Notes under the pieces: model-generated | What the model was told of the DNA's origin: nothing | Database searches by the model: none | What the model saw: the letters and a program-made list of their open reading frames with translations, nothing else | Source: Megamerina dolium | Lineage: Eukaryota; Arthropoda; Insecta; Diptera; Megamerinidae | Reading direction: 5' to 3' | DNA: 64,000 nt | NCBI GenBank assembly: GCA_963854835.1 | Contig: OY978526.1 | Location: 76,976,418 to 77,040,417, forward strand | In this document: positions 24,005 through 33,638 of the stretch, one piece after another | Layout of the letters: every line of letters starts with the position of its first letter | How positions within the stretch are numbered: position 1 is the stretch's first letter | Translations under genes and position numbers: made by a program

Positions 24005-24100
24005 GTTATTAAAATTCTTGTTCTCATTCTTGTTGTTGTTATTGTCGTTGTTGTTACTGTTTAGAATATGTTTTGTGTGTGTGTGTGTGTGTGTGTTTGC
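22905..24100. repeat. Dense microsatellite cluster
   Basis: In order there are CAG/GTAG tracts near 22912-22942, CTG near 23256-23290, (GT)n near 23325-23345, (GTTT)n near 23462-23480, and (CT)n near 23525-23550. These are followed by GTT tracts near 23595-23640, GTC near 23806-23830, TAC near 23968-24003, and (GT)n near 24074-24096. The clustering resembles intronic DNA of tephritid flies. Frames here translate as poly-L, poly-V or poly-Q and are not genes. Confidence 0.75.
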
Positions 24101-24231
24101 ATGCATCGTTTTACCTATTTTTTCCCTTCTCTATTAGGGATACCTATCCTCGGATCCCGAGATTCTTACTCCCAATTTCTATCGGAAATCTCAGTATTAC
24201 TTGCATTTGGTTCTGAAAGTCGGATCATATA

Positions 24232-24451
24232 CAATTGTGTGCGAAATAATAGCAGTGGCATAAGCAAATTTATATGACACAAAAAAACAGTATTCCTTTA
24301 TTAATAATTTTATTTTTTTTAAATTTAATTATATTCATTATGGCTTTAACTGTGTAAGTTAAGAAAAACATTTCATGTATTTATTTAAACACAAGTTTTA
24401 AAAATAGAAATAAAAAATATTACAGAATTTAGCTGTGATAAATAATAGCAG
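24232..24451 (+). repeat. Left inverted end with outer and inner direct repeats
   Basis: The outer repeat occupies 24232-24257 and the inner one 24435-24451, sharing the core AAATAATAGCAG. They are separated by about 195 bp of AT-rich sequence. This matches the spacing at the right end. Confidence 0.8.
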
Positions 24452-24526
24452 TTTTTCACATTAGTAATTAAAAAACGAAATTAAAATAAAAAATTCAAAA
24501 TGCAATATAATATATAACAAATAGCA

Positions 24527-25504
24527 TCAGTATTTTGTAGAATGGCCATTGTTTGATAGTACAGCGCTACACCTTCGAGGCATTGAATCCACTAGATGCC
24601 TGTACCTGTTGCGGGGTATAGCCTTCCAAGCTGCCTTTACTGCCTTCCACAGTTCCCTTACATTTTTCGGATTCTGCTTGCCCACGAATTCCTTAACATC
24701 GGCCCAAAGATTTTCGATGGGATTGAGGTCAGGAGACTGAGCTGGCCACTCCATAACCTCAACCCCATTCGAAACGAACCAATGTTTCGCTAGCCTGCTC
24801 GTGTGTTTAGGGTCGTTATCTTGCTGAAACGACCACTTAAGCGGCATTTTCCACTCAACGTAGGGCAGCATAGTTGACTTTTGCGCATTCATGTTCTCCT
24901 TAATCCAATAAACTGGACCTTTACCGTAGTAAGAGAAACATCCCCAAACATTTATTTTACCACCACCATGCTTTATTGTTCGGCAAACGTATTTTGGGTG
25001 GTATGGGGATCCAACTGGCTTCCGAACATACTGTCTGCGACCCTTAGAGCCGAAAAGAACAATTTTCGTTTCATCCGACCATAAAATATTACGCCATTTG
25101 TGAGCTGGCCAGTTTACGTGGTCACTTGCAAATTTTTTTCTAGCTTGCACATGTCTTGGCTTCAGAAACGGCACCTTTCTCGGACTTCTTCCATAAAGTT
25201 TGGCTGCAATTAATTTCTTTCTTATTGTAGAACTGTGTACGCTAAGATTTAGCTCTTCTTTAATTTTTTTCGAGGTGAAAAATGGATTTTCCCGCGCCAT
25301 AGCCGTCACTTTCCTTAACTCTGGCCTTGAAAGACCTTGTTTTCTACCTCTTGTTTCTGGTTTTTGACTCCATTTCTTAGCGTTTGCGATCATTTTGGCA
25401 GAGCAGCCAAGAGAATTCTGAATAAATTCATAAGTTTTCTTTTCAGAAAACATTTTTTTTATTAATTCTCGCTTCTCGCTGGAGCAATGCTTTCCGCGAC
25501 CCAT
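24527..25504 (-). CDS. Tc1-family DD34E transposase, intact
   Basis: The product has 325 residues, a normal length for Tc1 enzymes, and would bind the element ends and catalyse cut-and-paste transposition in the nucleus. Residues 1-110 form the paired-like DNA-binding region: a first helix-turn-helix to about 48, a basic RGRK linker at 52-55, and a second helix-turn-helix at about 60-105. The catalytic core follows. Asp144 sits in LWSDETK, Asp229 in FQQDNDPKH and Glu264 in PAQSPDLNPIENLW. Exactly 34 residues separate the last two, giving DD34E. A glycine-rich box (KHGGGKINVWG) lies at 178-188. The ATG at 25504 begins MGRGKHCSSEK and no upstream extension is needed. The frame has no stop or visible frameshift. 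The closest named Tc1 group cannot be fixed without a search. Confidence 0.95.
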   Translation of the reverse strand: MGRGKHCSSEKRELIKKMFSEKKTYEFIQNSLGCSAKMIANAKKWSQKPETRGRKQGLSRPELRKVTAMARENPFFTSKKIKEELNLSVHSSTIRKKLIAAKLYGRSPRKVPFLKPRHVQARKKFASDHVNWPAHKWRNILWSDETKIVLFGSKGRRQYVRKPVGSPYHPKYVCRTIKHGGGKINVWGCFSYYGKGPVYWIKENMNAQKSTMLPYVEWKMPLKWSFQQDNDPKHTSRLAKHWFVSNGVEVMEWPAQSPDLNPIENLWADVKEFVGKQNPKNVRELWKAVKAAWKAIPRNRYRHLVDSMPRRCSAVLSNNGHSTKY

Positions 25505-25633
25505 TGTAGCAAAATTACCAAATGTTTATTTTTAATTTCGATTAACAATACTAATTAAACACGTACATATTTATTAAAATAATACAAAAAAATTGGCACT
25601 AAACTTGAACACGTCGACCAATTGCCACTTTTT

Positions 25634-25860
25634 CTAACGCACTGCTATTTTATCGCACACTCAGAAAAGAACAAGCAATGTGAAAACTAGCGGTACTTCC
25701 CTTCTTGGATGACTAGATCATAAACTGTTATATTTTCAAATTAGTAACTTTGCACCATACTTTTGGGATGCCACATAATTCTATTTAAATTTGTAACAAA
25801 ACTAAGAAGAAGTGATGATAGATTTTTCATAGGGCACTGCTATTATATCGCACACAATTG
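25634..25860 (-). repeat. Right inverted end with outer and inner direct repeats
   Basis: CACTGCTATTATATCGCACA at the tip, ending CACACAATTG at 25860, is repeated as CACTGCTATTTTATCGCACA at 25640-25659. The offset is about 195 bp. Confidence 0.8.
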
Positions 25861-25862
25861 TA

Positions 25863-26350
25863 TGTTCTTTCAAACGAATTTTCATTATAATTCTGTCGTG
25901 ACTGACCTATGGTATGCCCACAACCGCCTTCACAACGGCCATATTGTTGAGTTACCGTAATTATTTGGGTTGAGGTATCTAAAACGGTCTCCAGAGTTGT
26001 CTTCCACAACGCTCTATCGAAGGACTCTACAATATTAACCAAGGAAGTCAATACAGCTCCCGATTATTTGATGTATTCATTCATCAATACGTTGCGCTCC
26101 CGGGTCCTTTACCACACACAACGGCGTTAAATGTTTGACACCAAACAACTGTTACGTCTTCCAACGAAAATACTGCAATATTGTTGTTCTCAATAGTCCA
26201 CCCTCTGCCCATTACTGTCAGTGCGAGAGACTAGAGAGCCTCAGAATGGAACAGAAGGCTTAATTGCTATATATATGTAGAAACTGAACGACAGCATCTC
26301 TGATCGGTGCTCTCTCTATAACCCGAGTGTTTACGCGCGCAAACATATCT
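25863..26350. other. No gene seen
   Basis: The stretch is unique, moderately GC sequence between the Tc1 element and the next SINE. Short frames (for example 25827-26051, -) match nothing I recognise. Confidence 0.5.
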
Positions 26351-26353
26351 ACT

Positions 26354-26711
26354 AAAAAAAAAAAAAATAAATAAATATGTGGCACTTAAAGCCCCGAAGG
26401 GTTCTTTGGCCTAGCTTCTCTTCCATTACTGTGGTGCGTGCTAAATTTTGAACCTACTTATTTTAGCCGGTTCCGAACGGCAGAACTCTTGCGAAATCAT
26501 TTTTTTGAGCTTTGTCACAGAGTTCTTTTAGAAGCTTTTTCATGGCAAATTGTTAATGCCGGAAGAATTAACAATTGCTTGCCGACAGATGGGTACCGTT
26601 CGAAAGAAAATTTTTTTTTCGATATTAAATTTGTTATGCTTCAGCCGGGGATTGAACTCACGACCTACAGATCAGAAGGCCAACACACTAACCACTGAGC
26701 TACGGCACCCA
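26354..26711 (-). repeat. Near full-length SINE, minus strand, T-rich tail type
   Basis: Read on the - strand, the head is GGGTGCCGTAGCTCAGTGGT with B box GAGTTCAATCCCCGG. The body holds CTTCTAAAAGAACTCTGTG, TTCGGAACCGGCTAAAATAA and GAAGAGAAGCTAGGCC. The 3' end is CTTCGGGGCTTTAAGTGCCA, followed by TTTATTTATTTTTTTTTTTT. This is the alternative 3' end, lacking the CCTAA tail. Confidence 0.9.
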
Positions 26712-26964
26712 TAACTAGTGCTCTTGTTTTTTCTGCCTTTTTTCAAGCAGCCACCTTTTTAGATCTAAACACTGAAAGTGGCAAGCCGATAATTGGCATT
26801 AACAATAACAACAAAACAACGACTTTAACAATGAAAGTCAGCAATAACATTTTACACTGCGTTTAAGTGAAAACTGTATGCTGTTACTACAACAACAACA
26901 TCAGCGACAATGCCAAATATCCATTGATTCCAAACTCTCACTTGGAGACCCTGTGAGAGTAGAC

Positions 26965-27252
26965 ACTTGGGCCAGAAAGGTCCGTTGCACACCAAGCTTT
27001 TCTTCCAGTGCTGTTGTGCGTGCCAAATTTGAGCAATTTCAGAAGGGGCCTACTTTTATTAGCCGATGACGAACAATTGGAAGTCTTGTGACATCCTTCT
27101 CTTTCTGAGCATTGTCACAGAGCTCTTTAAGAAGCCTTTTCTATGGAATATGCTAAAATAATAAATCAATTGCTTGCCTCAGCCTGGGATCGAATCCATG
27201 TACTATGACTCTGATGGCCGGCCAACGTATTACCCTGTGAACTACGGCACCT
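26965..27252 (-). repeat. Diverged SINE copy, minus strand
   Basis: Reverse-complement blocks correspond to the family: GTGCCGTAGTTCACAGG, GATTCGATCCCAGG, AAAGAGCTCTGTGACAATGC, CGGCTAATAAAAGTAGGCCC and GGAAGAAAAGCTTGG. Changes in both promoter boxes make it older than its neighbour at 26354. Confidence 0.7.
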
Positions 27253-27254
27253 AC

Positions 27255-27346
27255 GGCAATCGAGTCTTCGTCCCGGAACATACCCTGGTCATTCCAAGTC
27301 AAGGATTGCCAACTCAGCGAAAAATGCTGTCACAACAACAACAACC
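27255..27346 (+). repeat. Degraded hairpin-family (CAA)-tailed repeat end
   Basis: CGAGTCTTCGTCCCGGAA, then CTGGTCATTCCAAG, then GCTGTCACAACAACAACAA follows the order of the copies at 8451 and 63708. The hairpin is lost. Confidence 0.4.
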
Positions 27347-27359
27347 TCTATCAAGAGCC

Positions 27360-27868
27360 TAGAGTTTATTTTAACGTATGCTTGAACGTTTATTACAAAG
27401 TTGAACCATAGAGATGGACAAGTTTTTGGTTCCAGAGCTCTACTGGTTGATGTCTCTTTTTCTAATTTTTGAATCAGATCCTGTCATCTTGGAATTGCTA
27501 TTGAAAGCAGCACCTGGTATCAGCAAGTAACCCTTCAAATTGGCATTCTTATAATGTCGTATCAGACTCTATCACTATTTCGCCCCAACGCCATCTCCCA
27601 TATCAATGTCATCCATTTTTTTCTTTTTGTTGTTGTTTTTGTCTTGTTATTTTTTCCCATTTTGAATGCTTGTGTTTGTTTGCTTTCTTGCTTGCTTGCT
27701 TGCAGCAGATGTGTTAATTAATAAATGGCCGTGTGGTTGTTTCTCTTACTCGTGGCGGCGGCAGCGGCAGCGGCAGCTACGGCCTCTCACAAGGCGCTCA
27801 AATCATAATTCATACTCAACATCTGACACTGTATACTTTTTTTTGTTCTTTTTTTCTCCCTCTCTCTT

Positions 27869-27901
<33 letters not shown>

Positions 27902-28177
27902 CTATTGGCTTGTCATTGACTTTTACATTTACTCCGTTTACTCACTTGCTCACTCGGTATTATGTATGTTACGTATGTGATAGTGATACGATATGTGAAC
28001 GTACTTAGTTTATTATGCGTTTGATTTGTGTTTTTCTAATTTTTAATTTAATTTCTTGTAAAACGTGTAACCATGTGGGTATGTGTGTCTGTGTGTGTGT
28101 GTGTGTGTGTGGCCAGTTTAGTGTGTAGTAAAGAAAATCAAAAAATGCAAATTTATGCGTTGTATTTTTTTATGTGT

Positions 28178-28211
<34 letters not shown>

Positions 28212-28250
28212 TCGTCATCGCCGATGCCCGTCTTTGTGCTACTTTGTTCA
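27360..28250. repeat. Microsatellite-rich non-coding DNA
   Basis: The stretch holds CTTG repeats at about 27684-27706, GGCGGCAGCGGCAGCGGCAG near 27753-27772, a CT tract at about 27858-27905, (GT)n at about 28082-28112, and (GTC)n at about 28177-28212. No gene is supported. Confidence 0.65.
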
Positions 28251-28340
28251 TACAGTGGTGGACATTTTTATAAAATCAACATGATTTTTTATCAGGAAAA
28301 TTTTTCAAAATAAATAACACACTTTATTGTTGAATCATTA
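28251..28340 (+). repeat. Possible solo end of a Tc1-like element
   Basis: TA followed by CAGTGGTGGACATTTTTATA at 28251-28270 resembles Tc1-type termini, many of which begin CAGTGGTGGAC. No matching inverted end or transposase is found in the next kilobase, so at most this is a fragment. Confidence 0.3.
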
Positions 28341-28802
28341 TGCCAAAAATAAAGATCTATATTTTTGATGACATGTTCAAAAAAAAGTTAAGATTGATTT
28401 AAAACGTAATTAAAAAACGACTTTCTAATAAGTAGCTCAGATAAGTAATTTCTAAAAAAAATTCTGATAAATGTTAAACACTTGATAAATATAAATAAGC
28501 AGCTATTTGCGATGTTGCGCGTGAATAGATAAGACATTAGGGCAATAAAATTTAAAATTGCAAACGCAGAGCTACTCATAATTGGGTGCAGCACTCAGTG
28601 TGAACGTAGTATAATAAGTGATTTCACTATCGTGTGGCAAATCATAATATTGTAGTATGTTGATTTAGCACTTGAATAGATTGACTAAATTACACTTAAT
28701 TCTGTGTTGGTATATGAATCAACAATATCAAGTACATACATTTCATTTTATGCTTATCCTCCTCTATTTTATACATTCATTGATACTTATATAATTCCAT
28801 AT

Positions 28803-28837
28803 ATTTGTTTCTTTGTTATCTTTTCAGGTAAGCATGA
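28803..28837 (+). promoter_or_regulatory. Candidate recursive-splicing ratchet point
   Basis: A pyrimidine-rich tract (TTTGTTTCTTTGTTATCTTT) leads to TCAG at 28827. GTAAGCATGA follows at once, so a strong acceptor is fused to a strong donor with no exon between. Drosophila long introns are removed stepwise through such zero-length exons. This is the only AG|GTAAG with a good pyrimidine tract that I found on the + strand. It implies transcription of the + strand through an intron. Chance cannot be excluded. Confidence 0.5.
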
Positions 28838-29007
28838 TAAGTCCATATATTACAATAGCAATATCCCAACAATCTACAATGTCTCTTCGAAGATGGCCTA
28901 TTTTAACCATATATGTATAAGTATATATATGTATATAGATGACTGGTAATGTATTGAGGCATGAAACAAATAATGTAATTTGCATATTTTAGAATATCAT
29001 TTCGTAA

Positions 29008-29806
29008 ACTATCCGACTCATTGTTCACGAGGATTTGGGCAAAACAAAGGTCTGCGCGAGATTTGTTTCACACACATTGACCGAGGACCAAAAATTAATT
29101 AGAGTCAGTCATGCTAGAGACATGGTTGCAGCTGCAGAAAATGATCTAAAATTCCTGAAAATAATTGTTACGGGTGATGAAACATTATGTTTCCAATACG
29201 ATCCAGAAACCAAACGTCAAAGTGCGGAATGGCAATCAAAAAACTCACCACAAGCCAAAAATACACGAAAAGTTCCATCAAAAATCAAAATAATGCTCAT
29301 CACATTCTTCGATAGCAAAGGAATTATCCACAAAGAATTTGTTGCAACTGGTCAAACAATTACTTCCGCATGTTACCTCGAAGTTTTGAAGCGTTTGATG
29401 TCCAGAATCCGTCGTGTTCGACCAGAATAACGTGATCCAAAAACTTGGTCTCTGTTGCACGATAATGCACAACTGAGTCACACAGCACTCATTGTTCGTC
29501 AATTTTTGGCTCAGAATCAGGTCTGTGTGTTGAATCACCCGCCGTATTCATCTGATTTGGCACCGTGCGACTTCTTTTTTTTTTTTCCAAAACTGAAATT
29601 GAAGTTGAAAGGATGCTTTTTTGATGACATTCAGACCATACAACGGGCTTCGACGAGGGCACTGGAGGCAATTCCGAAAAATAAGCTGGAACACGCGTTT
29701 GAATCACTATTAAATTGATGTAACAAGTGTATTGGATCAGGAGGAAAATTTTTCGAATAAATATACCGAAAAATTAGCAGTTTTAATACATAATTGTCAC
29801 ACCTTG
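29008..29806 (+). pseudogene. mariner transposase relic, 5'-truncated, stop and insertions
   Basis: A transposase reading begins LIVHEDLGKTKVCARFV, so the first 100 or so codons and the left end are gone. The first catalytic Asp lies in IIVTGDETLCFQYDPET, the second in LLHDNAQLSHT and the third in LAPCDFF. An in-frame TAA near 29428 splits it. The second-to-third Asp spacing is 35 instead of the family's 34 because of one extra codon (AQLSHT). A T run adds a phenylalanine after CDFF. The frame ends ESLLN near 29715. The likely right terminus is ACACCTTG followed by TA at about 29806. The product is dead. Confidence 0.88.
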
Positions 29807-29852
29807 TATGTCATATAAATATTAATATGTATTTGTTTTAATAGTCTACTTA

Positions 29853-29897
29853 TGGCTAACGTAGCTCAATTGGTTAGTGTGTTTGCCTTCTGTTCAT
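29853..29897 (+). repeat. SINE head fragment
   Basis: GCTAACGTAGCTCAATTGGT then TAGTGTGTTTGCCTTCTG matches the first 45 bases of the SINE family. It then breaks off into unrelated sequence. Confidence 0.55.
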
Positions 29898-29924
29898 ACC
29901 AAATAATACTGTATGAATACCTCA

Positions 29925-30175
29925 TACCTTATAGATTTATTTTATGACCTTTTTAGCCGTAAAAATCGCAATAATATGGGATTTTTCATGTTTTTTTTTT
30001 TTTTTTGCATCAAAGTGTAAGTTGAAATGGTTTTAGAGCAACAATATGTGTTGGAAACAATATAAAGAAACGATTAAGAATCTAATGTCATGTCATGTTA
30101 TGACCTTTTTAAGTGTAAAAATCGCAAAAATATGAGTTTTTTTTTTAATGTTTTTGCACCAAAGTGCCCCCTATT
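29925..30175. repeat. Two-copy tandem repeat
   Basis: TATGACCTTTTTAGCCGTAA plus AAATCGCAATAATATG, T run and GCATCAAAGTG recur as TATGACCTTTTTAAGTGTAA plus AAATCGCAAAAATATG, T run and GCACCAAAGTG. The offset is about 165 bp. Confidence 0.6.
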
Positions 30176-30504
30176 GGTAGCGTCTGTTAAATATAATTTA
30201 TAAATTCGGATTTCTCGTACCCAAAAACTTGAAGATATGTAGATATTTAAATGAATTTTAATTTTTAATAAAAAACACCTTCGTAACCATAGGCTAAATC
30301 AGCGACTTTAAATCGAGAAAATACTTAAAATCGCTAATCTTGGAAAACTGCGAAATTGGTTTTCTAAAAACAACCCAAGAAAAAAAAATTCGAAAATGTT
30401 GTGTAGGATAATAATGCACTTTGACCTTCGTAGATTTGGAGTACATCTTATAGTCCAGCATCTAATAAGAAGTTTAGTATAGATAGATCCGGCTTTACAG
30501 GATT

Positions 30505-30655
30505 TCAGTGCAATATCGGGTATTAAATGTTCTCCGAGGTTTTTATTTCTTGTGTGCATACATTCTGGTCACATTCCCAATGCTTTATCGGGTATTAAAT
30601 ATTCCACGAGAATTTTTTTTTCTTCTGTGCACAACTATTGGACACATTCCCAATA
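30505..30655. repeat. Two-copy tandem repeat with CGGGTATTAAAT
   Basis: ATCGGGTATTAAATGTTCTC and ATCGGGTATTAAATATTCCA begin two copies of about 75 bp. Each contains CTTSTGTGCA and CACATTCCCAATRC. The pair abuts the 107-bp array. Confidence 0.6.
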
Positions 30656-30659
30656 CACT

Positions 30660-31212
30660 CCTCGTTTAGTTTGGTGATAATTCAGCCCATAGTTCCCATA
30701 GCGATCCTTAGGTCGTTCTTGGTCAAATTTATAAATTCCTCAAAATGTTTGGGCTTGTAGGTCCCTAAAAAGGAGTTTAGTTTAATGATAATTCCGCCCA
30801 TAATTCCCATAGAGATTCTTAGGTCATTCTTGGTCAAATTTATAAATTCCTCAAAGTGGGCTACTAGGTCCCCAAAAAGTGGTTTAGCTTAGTGGTAATT
30901 CAGCCCATAGTTCCCATAGCGATCCTTAGGTCATTCTTGGTCAAATTTATAAATTCCTCAAAGTGGGCTACTAGGTCCCCAAAAAGTGGTTTAGCTTAGT
31001 GGTAATTCAGCCCATAGTTCCCATAGCGATTCTTAGGTCGTTCTTGGTCAAATTTATAAATTCCTCAAAGTGGACTACTAGGTCCCCAAAAAGTGGTTTA
31101 GCTTAGTAGTAATTCAGCCCATAGTTCCCATAGCGATTCTTAGGTCATTCTTGGTGAAATTTATAAATTCCTCAATGTGTTTGAGCTTGTAGGTCCCCAA
31201 AAAGTAGTTTGG
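30660..31212 (+). repeat. Five-unit tandem array, 107-bp period
   Basis: The anchor GGTCAAATTTATAAATTCCT occurs at about 30721, 30832, 30939 and 31046, and as GGTGAAATTT at 31153. The spacings are 111, 107, 107 and 107. Units share TAGGTCCCCAAAAAGTGGTT, TTCAGCCCATAGTTCCCATA and GCGATCCTTAGGTC. Central units are nearly identical, pointing to recent unequal exchange, while the outer units are diverged. Confidence 0.9.
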
Positions 31213-31602
31213 AATAGAAAAGTTCTGATTGTTGTTTCTGTAATAGAATTTCCATAAAAGCGATTTCCATAAAAGTTTGGTTGATTCTCCCACTATAATG
31301 GTCTTTTTGCTATTTCTGTCTTCTTTATAAAGACTTCCTTACCTAGGCCATCAAAGTATTCTGGACCTACGAATGGTGTTGCTGGATCTACAAAGCCTAT
31401 TGCTACACCCGTCCTAGCACGTTTATCTGCCAACTCATTTCTTCCAACTCCAATGAGTCGGAATCGGTATCTAATTGTTTTGACCACGTTTATTTAGCAT
31501 ATTAACGCAGGCTAACACTATTTTGAATATTACGTAGTGAGATTTGAGTGTCTTGATTCTCTGTCAGTATTGCTATTCTTCGGATACCAGTCTAACATGA
31601 TT

Positions 31603-32165
31603 TTTAATGTTGGCTAGTAATCACGTTTCAGATTGAAGCGGGTGTAGTATTTGATCCGTGTAACGAAATGTGTAGCGAATGAAATAATGGAATTGTAGGC
31701 CCAAAAATGTGAGAATTTGGGCGTTTATTGTAAAAGGATGGTAAAATATATTCAATTCAAAGTAGTTCTCATCGGAGAGCGCTGTTTTTAAGGCAGCAAA
31801 CCGATTCCTTGGCAAAATAATATTTCATCTTTTTCGGCTAACCAGGAATCAAGCAAATTTTTTGTGTGCTCATAAGAAGTGAAGTATTGGTCAACCAGGT
31901 CATATGCCATTGATCGAAACAAATGGTATTTCGAAGGAGCAATATCTGTTCTATACAGCGTGTGAAGTAGTTCATCGAATTTCAGTGCTTCCAATGTATT
32001 CTTGATGATTTTTGCAACATGTGATCGAGCACTGTCGTGTAGAAGAATTACTTTCTCATGTCTTTTTCTCATATTCTAGCCGTTATTCTCCCTCGGCGCT
32101 CGGCCCAATTGCATCCATTGTTTTTGATAGCGTTTACCACACTCATCTGATCGGAACAGGGTATC
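31603..32165 (-). pseudogene. mariner transposase C-terminal half, minus strand
   Basis: On the - strand the frame reads CGKRYQKQWMQLGRA, then a stop, then KRHEKVILLHDSARSHVA (second catalytic Asp), then YHLFRSMAYDLVDQYF and LLDSWLAEKDE. After a frameshift it continues NRFAALKTALSDENYFEL. The third acidic position reads as serine in IAPSKYHLF, where the family has SDYHLF, so it is catalytically dead as well as truncated. A possible terminus at about 31604-31625 (TTAATGTTGGCTAGTAATCA) resembles mariner ends with a short deletion. A SINE lies just beyond the broken 5' side. Confidence 0.82.
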
Positions 32166-32228
32166 TATAAAATTTTTTAATGTTTAGAGGTATCGTAATA
32201 GATTTACTCTATAGTACCAGCTATGATA

Positions 32229-32545
32229 CGATGCCGTAACTCAGTGTTCGTGGGTTCAATCCCCAGCTGAAGCATAACAAAATTGAATATCGTAAAGATT
32301 TTTCTCTCGAACGGTACCCACCTGTCGGCAAAAATTTGCAATTTGTCCGGCAGTACGAACAAAACGAAGTTAAAGTGATGTCACAAGGGTTCTGTCATTC
32401 GGAACCGGCTAATATAAGTAGGTACCTTCTAATGCTGTCAAAATTTAAGACGAACAACAGTATTGGAAGAGAAGCTCGGTGGTATCACAATGAGCCTTTC
32501 TGGCCTAAGTGTGTCCTCTCACAGAGAAGGCAGCGAGAGAGTGAC
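32229..32545 (+). repeat. SINE copy with A-box to B-box deletion
   Basis: GATGCCGTAACTCAGTGTTC jumps directly to GTGGGTTCAATCCCCAGC, removing about 35 bases of the tRNA-like head. The body is then nearly complete to GAAGCTCGGTGGTATCAC, AGTGTGTCCTCTCACAGAGA and AGGCAGC. It fuses to a (CAA)-tailed repeat on its right. Confidence 0.85.
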
Positions 32546-32549
32546 AATC

Positions 32550-32709
32550 CTAGCGACCTAAATGCGAAGCCAGCCGCCTCTGTGAACGACCTCAGTTGAG
32601 GTCGCCATGTTTCTTAATCTGCCGCTGCATGAAGACATTTACGTTAATAAGATCAATATTTGAATAATTTCCGTACTCTTGCTACTGCTATAACAACAAC
32701 AACAACAAC
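32550..32709 (+). mobile_element. (CAA)-tailed repeat 3' end, GGTCGCCATG family
   Basis: GAGGTCGCCATGTTTCTTAA, TCTGCCGCTGCATG and AATAATTTCCGTACTCTTGC lead to TATAACAACAACAACAACAA. It is homologous to 6060-6199. Confidence 0.65.
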
Positions 32710-32714
32710 GGCAT

Positions 32715-33600
32715 ACAAGAAACCCCATTCTTTTACGCCGTTGAACCAGTTGTTGGCACTTGAAAACCCACCTTTTGTTGCCTCTTGACTTCAACACCCT
32801 ACTCCCTTATTTTCGAATTGCTTTTAAACAATTTGGTTGAGCGGTCATTTCGAAATTATTTTGCGAATTTATCTTGCGTTTAACATGAGTCTTTATACCG
32901 TAATGCCTCCAATTCATCGTATTCCAACTTTTTTTGGCTAGCGTAGGCGCACATTGTCTTCCATGTCATAATTACAAACCATCTGTCGCACATTGAAAGT
33001 TTTGGTGAGGCATCGATGAGCTTCTTTAGCTGTATTTTTTGTTTTTTCTTCAAATTCTAGAAGTAAAGAAATCCCATCCATTTGGCATGAAAATCGTCAT
33101 CCTGGGAGCACAAAAAAAAAAAAAACCAGTATTTTGTTTACACTTTAAGTAAGCGACACCTAATTACAATTGAGGCTATTAAATGTGCATTTCACGTGAG
33201 TGCAGTCATGCGTAAAGAATTTTTTAAACCATATGTTGTAAATCGTGCACAATTCTAACTCATACTTTCGAATAATTTTAGTGTCGAATTGAATTTTTGC
33301 TTGTGATTCTTAATTAGATTTGTTTTTTTTTTTTTTTGTTTCTCCACAATCAAACTTTAAATGCAATTTTCAATGTGCGAAGTGTAATATTACAAAATTT
33401 CTATAGAATATTTGACTGTGCACAGAGGAATCGAATCGAATATCATGATAAAGGCCATGTTGTGTATCGAATGTCGAAAACATTTAAATGTTGCTCGCAC
33501 TGTTAAACAAACACAAGGAAATTGAGATTGTTTGGGTGAAAAATATCAATTCAGTTGGGATTGCAATTGAAAGAATGTCACATAATTAAGTAATTGCAAC
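32715..33600. other. No gene seen
   Basis: Unique AT-rich DNA with A and T runs near 33111 and 33327. No repeat family or open frame could be assigned. Confidence 0.55.
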
Positions 33601-33620
33601 TGTGATGTGCCATTTAACTT

Positions 33621-33638
33621 GGGGGGGGGGGGGGGGGG
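33621..33638 (+). repeat. Poly-G run, 18 bases
   Basis: A pure run of 18 G is followed by AGGG. It is unusual in this AT-rich window and could form a G-quadruplex. It may also be a place where sequencing length is uncertain. Confidence 0.8.

Larger units (their letters stand above)
24232..25860 (-). mobile_element. Complete Tc1-type transposon with IR/DR ends
   Basis: The 1629-bp element is flanked by TA (24230-24231 and 25861-25862). The outer ends are CAATTGTGTGCGAAATAATA (left) and, reverse complemented, CAATTGTGTGCGATATAATA (right), followed on both sides by GCAGTG. Inner copies of the same motif lie about 195 bp in on both sides: GTGATAAATAATAGCAG at 24435-24451 and its reverse-strand counterpart at 25642-25660. 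Such paired direct repeats within each inverted end are transposase binding sites in IR/DR-type Tc1 elements. The element encloses one open transposase gene. Intact ends, target duplication and gene argue for a fairly recent insertion. Confidence 0.93.

Noticed and set aside
30660..31212. CRISPR array
   Set aside because: Direct tandem repeat with no unique spacers, in a eukaryotic context. It is a minisatellite.
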